A stretch of DNA of 24,954 nucleotides from CAYGZQ01 sp964354375 [NCBI: uncultured Planctomycetota bacterium] (lineage in GTDB: Bacteria; JAJVIF01; JAPKYR01), in NCBI GenBank assembly GCA_964354375.1, contig CAYGZQ010000006.1, forward strand, positions 1-24,954, given 5' to 3'. The notes beneath the pieces are model-generated. The model was not told the DNA's origin. It searched no databases and saw only the letters and a list, made by a program, of their open reading frames with translations. Below are positions 1-7,141 of the stretch, one piece after another. The translations under genes and the position numbers were made by a program. Numbering within the stretch: position 1 is the stretch's first letter; every line of letters starts with the position of its first letter.

Positions 1-1
1 G

Positions 2-37
2 CGCATTGAGCGCAGGACAGTTCGCGGGGGCTCATGA
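2..37 (+). CDS. 3' end of an upstream gene (partial)
   Basis: The reading frame starting at base 2 is open from the window edge to a TGA at 35-37. That stop overlaps the ATG of the prenyltransferase gene in the four-base ATGA arrangement seen at two other junctions of this operon. Only about eleven codons are visible, so no product can be named. The overlap suggests the operon continues to the left of the window, but so short an open frame could also be chance. Confidence 0.35.
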   Translation, partial: RIERRTVRGGS

Positions 38-993
38 GCGCCTCGCGCGAGGCAAAACCCAGCAAAGTCATAAGACGGATGCCGACGCTTAGCAAATGGT
101 GGACCTATCAGCGCGAGCGATTTCCCGCGATTATGAACGGGCTCCTGATCCTCGCGTTCAGCTCGTCGGCGGTGAGTTTCTCGACACTCTTAAGGCACGG
201 GACCGCCCCTACCCTGCAGTCCCTCATCGTTGCGTTTCTCACATCATTCACTTTCTTCCTGCAGTTGCGCATCTCCGATGAATTCAAGGATTTCGAGGAG
301 GATTCCCAGTACCGACCATATCGTCCGGTCCCGCGCGGACTCGTCACGCTCCGAGAACTTGGCTGGGTCTTCGCGATCGGGGCGCTGATCCAGCTGTCGC
401 TGGCCCTCTGGCACCAGCCGAGACAAATTCTTCTCCTATTGATCACCTGGCTCTACCTGGCGGGAATGTCGAAGGAATTCTTCATGAGGAGATGGCTCAA
501 GAGCCAGCCCTTGATTTACATGGTGTCGCACATGGCCATCATGCCGCTGATCGACCTCTACGCCACCGCGTGCGACTGGTCGAAGTACGTGGAGATTCCA
601 CCGTCCGGACTTCTCTGGTTCCTGGTAACGAGCTTCTTCAATGGCATGGTGATTGAGATCGGGAGAAAAATACGTGTGCCCGCCGATGAGGAAAACGGAG
701 TGCAGACCTACACTTTCCTATGGGGTCGAGTTCGCGCGATCGGGTCGTGGTGGCTCGTGCTCGCCCTCACCCTGTCGGCTGCATTGGGTGCGGCCCGGAA
801 CATCCAGTCGACATTGCTGGTCGGTGCGATGATGTCGGCTTTATTCATCGGCGCGATTTTGCTGGGCGTGAGTTTCCTGAGAAATCCGGTCGGCGGGCGC
901 GGGAAGATGATCGAGATGTATTCGGGCATCTGGACGCTGTTCCTTTATCTGAGCCTCGGCGTGATTTCGCTCGTCACAAAAATGCTAAGCTGA
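34..993 (+). CDS. UbiA-superfamily prenyltransferase (integral membrane)
   Basis: The product is a 319-residue hydrophobic protein with several membrane segments. UbiA enzymes transfer a prenyl chain from a prenyl diphosphate to an acceptor within the membrane, using Mg2+ held by two Asp-rich motifs. The first motif is visible as D82-x3-D86-x3-D90, followed by the family's proline/arginine stretch (RPYRPVPRGL, about 95-103). The second region is near 208-220 (E208, R211, K212, then DEE). Motif 1 has the DExKDxxxD form rather than the classical NDxxDxxxD of menaquinone and ubiquinone enzymes, so the acceptor is uncertain. The length is normal for the family. The ATG overlaps a possible upstream stop, and a G-rich stretch just upstream (26-30) may be a weak ribosome site. 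It is the first complete gene of a packed six-gene operon. The family assignment is secure; the substrate is not. Confidence 0.85.
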   Translation: MSASREAKPSKVIRRMPTLSKWWTYQRERFPAIMNGLLILAFSSSAVSFSTLLRHGTAPTLQSLIVAFLTSFTFFLQLRISDEFKDFEEDSQYRPYRPVPRGLVTLRELGWVFAIGALIQLSLALWHQPRQILLLLITWLYLAGMSKEFFMRRWLKSQPLIYMVSHMAIMPLIDLYATACDWSKYVEIPPSGLLWFLVTSFFNGMVIEIGRKIRVPADEENGVQTYTFLWGRVRAIGSWWLVLALTLSAALGAARNIQSTLLVGAMMSALFIGAILLGVSFLRNPVGGRGKMIEMYSGIWTLFLYLSLGVISLVTKMLS

Positions 994-999
994 TTTACG

Positions 1000-3702
1000 A
1001 TGAACTACGTCCGGTTCGCACAGGATGCAGTGCAAACGGCGGGCATCGGGGGCAAGGCCCGCGCGCTCGCCGAATTGCGCCGCGCCGATCTTCCGATCCC
1101 CGACTGGTTTGTCGTCACGGGCGAGGGTTTCTATGCCTCCATCACGCCCCAGCAGCGACGGGAGCTCGAGAGCGCTGAGAACCCCGAAGATGTGCAAAGA
1201 CTGGTCGGCAATGCAGCGTGCGGGACCGAATTGACCCGCGAGCTTCGCCGGTCGCTGTACGGACTGTGCCCCGACGGCGGCATGGTGGCCGTGAGATCAT
1301 CGGCTGCCGACGAGGATTCCCCCGAGCACTCTTTTGCCGGACAATTCGACAGCTTCCTGTTTGTCCCTCCGGAAGATGTCCCGGACAAGGTCGCGGCGGT
1401 TTGGCGCTCCGGATTCAGCGACCGCATCCTTGCATATCGAAAACAGAACGGCCTTCCACTTGCTCCCAATCCACCGTCGGTTCTGGTCCAGCGGATGATC
1501 GACTCTGAGATGTCCGGCGTGGCCTTCGGTGCTGATCCGGTCAGCGGACGGCGCTCGATCGCGGTCGTGGGCGCGATATACGGTCTGGGGACCGCTCTGG
1601 TCTCGGGAGATTGCGACGCCGACACTTTTCAGGTCGACCTGCGGGACAACATACTAAGCCGCGAGATCGTCGACAAACCGATCCGTCACGTGATGGACAT
1701 CTCAGGTCAAGAGGGCGTGAAGCGGGTGGATGTCGAGGAATCGAAGCGAAGGCAGCCCGCTGTCAGCGACGAGCAGGTGCTCGAGATCGCGCGCCTCGTG
1801 AGGGCAACGTCCAGGCATTTCGGCAAGCCGCAGGATATCGAGTGGGCCATCGCAGGCGGGAAGCTCCACCTTCTGCAGTCGCGACCGATCACAACCCTTT
1901 ACAACATGGCCGATCCCGACGGGACCCTCAACATCTGGGACAACCACAACATCGCCGAGAGCTACGCCGGGGTGACGACTCCGCTGACTTTCTCTTTCGC
2001 GAGAAGCGCTTACGAGGCGGTTTATCGCGAGTTCTGCCGGATAATGAAAGTGTCCGAGCGCAGGATGAGCTCCAACGATCAGACCTTCGAGAACATGCTC
2101 GGATTGATCAGGGGGAGGCTCTACTACAACCTTCTCAACTGGTATCGAGTGCTCGCCCTGCTTCCGGGATTCAAGGCGAACCGGAAATTCATGGAGCAGA
2201 TGATGGGCGTGGAAGAGGAGCTTCCGCAGGATATTGTCGACCGCCTCGCCTTAGCGAGATGGTCGGACCGGTTCGCGGATTCCTTCAACCTCGCGCAATC
2301 GGTGCTCGGCCTGATCTCGAATTTTTTCCGCCTCAAACGCAAGATAGATCGATTCTACGAGAGGCTCGACGAAGCTCTCGCTGAGGTCAGTCCGCCTCTT
2401 GAGGAGATGCGCGCGGAGGAGCTCGTCGCGTACTACAAAGACCTTGAGATGAAACTCCTGAATAAGTGGGACGCTCCCCTCATCAATGATTTTTTCGCCA
2501 TGATTTTTTTCGGCGTGCTGAGAAAGCTGGTCGCGAAATGGTGCGGCGACAGGGACGGGACCCTGCAGAACAACCTTCTCACTTCGCAGGGCGGCATGAT
2601 CAGCGCCGAGCCTGCCCAGCGGGTTCATAAAATGGCCGCGATCGCATCGACCGATCCAAAGCTGGTCGATATCCTCTCCGAATCATCTCTGGAGGACATT
2701 CTGAGCGCGCTTGAGTCGTCGAAGGAGCTCAAGGCGGAGTACGAGTCGTACCTGGAGAAGTTCGGTGACCGCTGCATGGGGGAACTAAAGCTCGAATCGT
2801 CCACGCTTTACGACGATCCCATGATCCTCTTTCGATCGGTCGGTGAGTATGCGCGGAAACTTCGCTCCGAAGCCACTCCGGGAATGAAGCCCGATGACAA
2901 GCGCGAAGACGGGGCTCTCCGCAAGGCGGACCTGCAGGTGCGAAAAGCGCTCGCGTGGAAGCCCCTCCGGCGGTCGATCTTTGCATGGGTCCTCCGCAAC
3001 ACTCGCGACCGTCTCCGCGACCGGGAGAATCTGCGTTTCGAGAGGACCAGGGTGTTCGGACGCGTCAGGCGGATTTTTGTCGAGATCGGCTCTCGGTTCC
3101 ATTCCCTCGACCTTCTCGAGCACCCCAGGGATATCTTCTATCTTGAGGTCGAGCAGGTATTCGGTTTCATCAACGGCACTGCCGACACGACCGATCTCAA
3201 GGGACTGGTCACACTCCGAAAGGACGAGTTCAGCCGATATCTCTCGGAGCCCGCGCCTCCCGAGAGGTTCGAGACACGCGGAATTGTGTACCAGGGAAAT
3301 GACTTTCGTGGCCGGGAGTCCGAGATCGATACCGGAGGCGCGGATGTCGACGAACGAAAGGGGATCGGCTGCTGCCCGGGGCTGGTGCGCGGCGAGGTTC
3401 GCGTCATCCGCGATCCGGCGCACGCGGACCTGCGTCACGGCCACATACTTGTCGCCGAGCGCACCGATCCCGGATGGATCATGATTTTCCCGTCAGCCGC
3501 GGGACTGCTCGTCGAACGCGGAAGCCTCCTGTCGCACGCGGCGATTGTGTCGCGGGAGATGGGAATCCCGTCGATTGTGTCGATCAGCGGGCTTACGCGA
3601 TGGCTCAAGGACGGCGATCAGGTCGAGATGGACGGGACGAGCGGCATCGTGCGCAAAATCCTTTCTCCGTCGGGTACTGACCGGAATACAGCTCATGCGT
3701 AG
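1000..3702 (+). CDS. PEP-synthase/rifampicin-phosphotransferase-like protein (ATP-binding plus phosphohistidine swivel domain)
   Basis: The protein has 900 residues. Residues 1-300 form a PEP synthase/pyruvate phosphate dikinase type ATP-binding domain: GIGGKARAL at 15-23, AVRSSAADEDS at 97-107, and DIEW followed by LLQSRPITT at 279-299. Residues 330-770 are a long, mostly helical middle region. Residues 790-885 are the swivelling phosphohistidine domain, with candidate catalytic His846 in SLLSHAAIVSREMGIPSIV. There is no C-terminal PEP/pyruvate-binding TIM barrel. The domain order (ATP-binding, large middle, His domain) matches rifampicin phosphotransferase, in which the middle domain binds the acceptor. 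By family logic ATP would give a phosphohistidine that phosphorylates a small molecule. In this operon the acceptor could be a lipid or prenol, which is inference. The gene starts 6 bases after the prenyltransferase stop and its end overlaps the next gene by 8 bases. Confidence 0.85.
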   Translation: MNYVRFAQDAVQTAGIGGKARALAELRRADLPIPDWFVVTGEGFYASITPQQRRELESAENPEDVQRLVGNAACGTELTRELRRSLYGLCPDGGMVAVRSSAADEDSPEHSFAGQFDSFLFVPPEDVPDKVAAVWRSGFSDRILAYRKQNGLPLAPNPPSVLVQRMIDSEMSGVAFGADPVSGRRSIAVVGAIYGLGTALVSGDCDADTFQVDLRDNILSREIVDKPIRHVMDISGQEGVKRVDVEESKRRQPAVSDEQVLEIARLVRATSRHFGKPQDIEWAIAGGKLHLLQSRPITTLYNMADPDGTLNIWDNHNIAESYAGVTTPLTFSFARSAYEAVYREFCRIMKVSERRMSSNDQTFENMLGLIRGRLYYNLLNWYRVLALLPGFKANRKFMEQMMGVEEELPQDIVDRLALARWSDRFADSFNLAQSVLGLISNFFRLKRKIDRFYERLDEALAEVSPPLEEMRAEELVAYYKDLEMKLLNKWDAPLINDFFAMIFFGVLRKLVAKWCGDRDGTLQNNLLTSQGGMISAEPAQRVHKMAAIASTDPKLVDILSESSLEDILSALESSKELKAEYESYLEKFGDRCMGELKLESSTLYDDPMILFRSVGEYARKLRSEATPGMKPDDKREDGALRKADLQVRKALAWKPLRRSIFAWVLRNTRDRLRDRENLRFERTRVFGRVRRIFVEIGSRFHSLDLLEHPRDIFYLEVEQVFGFINGTADTTDLKGLVTLRKDEFSRYLSEPAPPERFETRGIVYQGNDFRGRESEIDTGGADVDERKGIGCCPGLVRGEVRVIRDPAHADLRHGHILVAERTDPGWIMIFPSAAGLLVERGSLLSHAAIVSREMGIPSIVSISGLTRWLKDGDQVEMDGTSGIVRKILSPSGTDRNTAHA

Positions 3703-4804
3703 CGAAGTTGCGGACAAGGCGGATTTCTCCATCATCCGTTACGCCCAGTGTTGGGAAGACGCGGATATCCTTCTCGAAGCGTTGAATATCCAACCTGGGA
3801 GCGTCTGCGTGTCGATCGCGTCGGCGGGAGACAACACGCTCGCGATGCTCGCCGCGCCGACAGGCACGCCCCAGAGAGTCTTCGCGCTCGATCTGAATCC
3901 GGCGCAGCTTGCGTGCCTTGAGCTTCGAGTCGCGGCGTACAAACAACTATCTCACCCGGAACTTCTGGAGCTCATCGGGTCGAATCCTAGCACGCGCAGG
4001 CAGGACCTTTACCGCCGATGCCGAGGTCAGCTCTCCACAGAGGTCCGCGATTTCTGGGACAACCGCTCATCGGCCGTCGAAAAGGGGATCGGGTCCGCAG
4101 GAAAATTCGAGCATTACTTCGAGATATTCCGCAGGCGGGTGATGCCGTTGATCCATTCGAAGAAAACGATTGACAGGCTTATCACCGGCGGCGACCGCGA
4201 GGCGCGTATCGAGTTCTACGAGCGCAGGTGGGACAACTGGCGGTGGCGAATGCTGTTTCGCATTTTCTTCTCCCGATTCGTGATGGGGCGGATGGGACGC
4301 GACCCGAGCTTCTTCCAGTACGTCGAGGGAAGCGTCGCGCGGCGCATTCTCGAACGAACCCGCTACGCCCTGACCGAGCTCAATCCCGCCGAGAATCCGT
4401 ATGTCCAGTGGATCCTCACGGGACGGCATGTCAGCGCCCTCCCGTTCGCGCTCAGAGAAGAGAATTTCCAGCGCATTCGGGACAACCTTCACAGACTTGA
4501 ATGGCGGCTCTGCCCGATCGAAGATTTCCTGTCGGAGCTGGGGGAGAAGTCGGTCGACGCCTGCAATCTGAGCGACATTTTCGAATACATGTCTGAAGCA
4601 AATTATCACGCCCTTCTCAGGTCGCTTGTCGGGGCGGGTCGACCGGGCGGACGGATCGCGTACTGGAACATGCTCGTGCCGCGCTCCAGACCTGAATCGA
4701 TGTCGGGGGAGCTGAGGCCGCTCCAATCGCTCGCGAACGAGCTTTTCAGGAAGGACAAGGCCTTTTTCTACAGCAACTTTGTGGTCGAGGAGTTCAGCGG
4801 ATGA
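3695..4804 (+). CDS. BtaA-like (DUF3419) S-adenosylmethionine 3-amino-3-carboxypropyl transferase
   Basis: The start chosen is the ATG at 3695, which overlaps the previous stop by 8 bases and gives 369 residues. The longer open frame lies entirely inside the previous gene. The family signature begins at the N-terminus (YAQCWEDADILLEAL, 16-30). It continues with a SAM-binding loop (SIASAGDNTLAML, 40-52), ALDLNPAQ (64-71) and NLSDIFEYM (291-299), all typical of BtaA/DUF3419 proteins. BtaA moves the aminocarboxypropyl group of SAM onto diacylglycerol, the first step of betaine-lipid (DGTS) synthesis. The second enzyme, the N-methyltransferase BtaB, is not in the window. The product here may therefore be a homoserine-type ether lipid, or the acceptor may differ. 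The stop overlaps the next ATG (ATGA), implying translational coupling. Confidence 0.83.
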   Translation: MRSEVADKADFSIIRYAQCWEDADILLEALNIQPGSVCVSIASAGDNTLAMLAAPTGTPQRVFALDLNPAQLACLELRVAAYKQLSHPELLELIGSNPSTRRQDLYRRCRGQLSTEVRDFWDNRSSAVEKGIGSAGKFEHYFEIFRRRVMPLIHSKKTIDRLITGGDREARIEFYERRWDNWRWRMLFRIFFSRFVMGRMGRDPSFFQYVEGSVARRILERTRYALTELNPAENPYVQWILTGRHVSALPFALREENFQRIRDNLHRLEWRLCPIEDFLSELGEKSVDACNLSDIFEYMSEANYHALLRSLVGAGRPGGRIAYWNMLVPRSRPESMSGELRPLQSLANELFRKDKAFFYSNFVVEEFSG

Positions 4805-6150
4805 TGCATACCGCGCTAGGGATGGCCCTTGTGCTCGTGGCGCTTGCGGGTCTCTTCCTGGGGATCCGATGGTGGAAAAGCGCGCGAGCGGTCCATCCTG
4901 AGGTCGCGCGCAAAACGCTCCATGTCGGGATGGGGCTTGTCACCCTGAGTTTTCCGTGGCTGTTCAATCGTCCGGAGCCGGTCTGGATTCTCGCTGCGAT
5001 CGCGATGGCGGGACTGATCGGGCTGCGCATGGCCAGGCAGCGATACGAGGATGTCGCGGGCGTGCTCCTGGGAGTGCAGCGAAAATCCCTCGGCGAGTTC
5101 TATTTCATCTTCGGAGTCGCGATTCTCTTCACGCTGTCCCGAGGCGAACTGCTCCTGTACTCAATACCTGTTCTCATTCTGACCCTGGCGGACGCGACCG
5201 CGGCGATAATGGGCGTGAGATACGGGACACGTCACTACACAACCGCGGAAGGCACGAAGACGATAGAGGGGTCCTTCGCGTTCTTCGCCGTATCGTTCAT
5301 CAGCACAATCATGCCGCTCATTCTGCTCAGCGACATAAGCTTCGGGAAAGCGTTGGCGATTTCAACGACGCTCGGGCTGCTCGTCATGCTTCTGGAGGCC
5401 GTCGCGCTCGGAGGTCGGGACAATATCTATCTGCCGCTCGGCGCCTACGCTCTGCTGAGGACTTATTTATTTATGAACTGGGTAGGTGTCGCGGTGTGCC
5501 TTGGAGTTGCGGTGGGGCTGGTGATTCTGGTCGTTCTGTGGAGACGTCGGACCAACCTGGACGACGCAGCGTTGCTGGGAGCCGCGCTCGCGGGATATGC
5601 GGCTTGGGCAGTCGGGGGATTGATATGGGTTGTTCCACCCATGATCCTGTTTTTGTTGTACCTGATCATTTTTCCGGTAAGGCCGCTCGAAAGCCCCGGA
5701 CGCCTGAGCGTTCATGCGGTCGTGAGCGTTACCGCGGCGGGTCTCTTCTGGCTGCTCATCCAGTCCACGTTTAAGCACGAAGCTTTGTTTTACGTCTATA
5801 CTCTTTCATATTCATGCCAGCTCGGGATCACCGGCATCACGGCCCTGGCCCATCAATATCCCCGTGGATCAATGCTCAGTCATCTGCCCAGGGCGGCGCT
5901 GCCGTCGTGGTTCGCCATGTTCGCGCCGTATGTCGTCCTCCGCGGGACCGGAACGCCCTCTTTGATCCAGCTCGGATCGGGATTGATCATCACCGCCATC
6001 GCCTGCGCGGCATTTTTCTGTCTCCAGCCCGAAATTCGCTCAGACCCGCTGGACAGGGCGCGATGGCTTCGACAAGGCATACTGGGCGCGATCGCTTCCG
6101 CCCTTGGTATAATCCCATTTATATTCATGCACGGAGCGAGTTTTGGGTAA
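4801..6150 (+). CDS. Phytol/dolichol-kinase-like membrane protein, possibly fused to a DUF92-like half
   Basis: The protein has 449 residues and is membrane-embedded over most of its length. The N-terminal half (about 1-230) carries marks of the CTP-dependent prenol kinase/CDP-diacylglycerol synthase superfamily: ARKTLHVGMGLV near 37-48, then LADATAAIMGVRYG with KTIEGSFAFF around 130-162, and a conserved membrane stretch with GGRDNIYLPLGA near 200-211. Such enzymes (VTE5, SEC59) phosphorylate phytol, dolichol or diacylglycerol. The C-terminal half adds further membrane segments. Its GAALAGYAAWAVGGLIW pattern resembles DUF92, the family of phytyl-phosphate kinase VTE6, but I do not see the usual ADTWxSE motif, so that match is tentative. 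The ATG overlaps the btaA-like stop (ATGA); a second ATG lies one codon later. The 3' end overlaps the next gene by 8 bases. Confidence 0.75.
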   Translation: MMHTALGMALVLVALAGLFLGIRWWKSARAVHPEVARKTLHVGMGLVTLSFPWLFNRPEPVWILAAIAMAGLIGLRMARQRYEDVAGVLLGVQRKSLGEFYFIFGVAILFTLSRGELLLYSIPVLILTLADATAAIMGVRYGTRHYTTAEGTKTIEGSFAFFAVSFISTIMPLILLSDISFGKALAISTTLGLLVMLLEAVALGGRDNIYLPLGAYALLRTYLFMNWVGVAVCLGVAVGLVILVVLWRRRTNLDDAALLGAALAGYAAWAVGGLIWVVPPMILFLLYLIIFPVRPLESPGRLSVHAVVSVTAAGLFWLLIQSTFKHEALFYVYTLSYSCQLGITGITALAHQYPRGSMLSHLPRAALPSWFAMFAPYVVLRGTGTPSLIQLGSGLIITAIACAAFFCLQPEIRSDPLDRARWLRQGILGAIASALGIIPFIFMHGASFG

Positions 6151-7141
6151 GATCGTAAAAATCGCGAACCCGGACGATATCGATGCACTCTGGGACATCG
6201 ACGGGGCTCCTCACCTGGATCCTGCGAAACTGAGGCTCCAGCGTCCCGACGCAACATGGCTTGCTGTCGAACCGGACGGTCGCGTCGGAGCCAGATGTTC
6301 GCTGTGGTGGTCTCAGACTCCTTCTTATCCGCCTGAGCGGATCGGCGTGATAGGTCACTTCGCCGCCGGAGACCGGGACTCTGCAAGGCAAATCCTCGAT
6401 CACGCACTGAGAGAGCTCACCGGGGCCGGATGCACGATGGCTGTTGGTCCGATGGACAAGAACACCTGGTACTCGTACCGATTCGTGACTGATCGGGGAG
6501 ACGAGCCGGCGTTCTTCATGGAGCCGGACAATCCGGACGAATGGCCGAGTGATTTCGTCGAGGCGGGCTTCGAGCCTCTGGCGGAGTATTTCTCTGCGGT
6601 TGCGGAGGACCTGAGTATCGTGGACAGCCGCGTGGAGCGCGCGCAGACACTTCTTACAGACAAGGGGGTAAGGATTCGACCCTTTCGTCTCGAGGATTTC
6701 GACGGGGAGCTCGGCAGGATATACGAAGTCTCGGTGGGGAGTTTCGGTCGGAATTTTCTGTACACTCCGATCGGCGAAGAGGAATTCCGGTTATTATATT
6801 TACCAATAAAGGATTATCTCAAGCCTGACCTGGCGCTTATTGCCGAGCGCGAGGGGCGCCCGGTCGGGTTTGTCTTCAACATGCCCGACCACGCCCAGGC
6901 GCGTCGCGGCGATCCGATCGACACTATCATTGTCAAGACGGTGGCCATCCTGCCGGGACGGGCCTATGCGGGTCTGGGCGTGGTTCTGGTGGCGGAATCG
7001 CACCGGATTGCGTTGCAGCTCGACTACCGTCGCGCGATTCACGCTCTCATGCACTCGAACAACATGTCGCTGAACATAAGCGGACATTACGCGCGACCGT
7101 TCAGGCGCTACACTCTCTTCTCCCGGAAACTGTCGACATGA
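6143..7141 (+). CDS. GNAT-fold acyltransferase-like protein (YghO-like)
   Basis: The best start is TTG at 6143, with GGAG six bases upstream (6133-6136) and an 8-base overlap with the previous stop; it gives 332 residues. The N-terminal part contains GHFAAGDRDSARQIL and GPMDKNTWYSYRF (102-114), typical of YghO-like GNAT proteins. The C-terminal part (about 176-330) is a second GNAT-like half with an acetyl-CoA-fold core (ALIAEREGRPVGFVFNMP, 231-248; VKTVAILPGRAYAGLGVVL, 264-282). The substrate is unknown. Proteins of this fold transfer acyl groups from CoA or carrier-protein thioesters. The neighbouring ligase, whose ATG overlaps this stop, could supply the acyl donor, which is inference. The family call is fairly sure; the reaction is not. 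Confidence 0.7.
   Translation: MGKIVKIANPDDIDALWDIDGAPHLDPAKLRLQRPDATWLAVEPDGRVGARCSLWWSQTPSYPPERIGVIGHFAAGDRDSARQILDHALRELTGAGCTMAVGPMDKNTWYSYRFVTDRGDEPAFFMEPDNPDEWPSDFVEAGFEPLAEYFSAVAEDLSIVDSRVERAQTLLTDKGVRIRPFRLEDFDGELGRIYEVSVGSFGRNFLYTPIGEEEFRLLYLPIKDYLKPDLALIAEREGRPVGFVFNMPDHAQARRGDPIDTIIVKTVAILPGRAYAGLGVVLVAESHRIALQLDYRRAIHALMHSNNMSLNISGHYARPFRRYTLFSRKLST

Noticed and set aside
3545-3694. A 50-residue N-terminal extension of the BtaA-like protein
   Set aside because: It lies wholly within the end of the phosphotransferase gene in another frame. The ATG at 3695 fits the family start and the overlap pattern of the operon.
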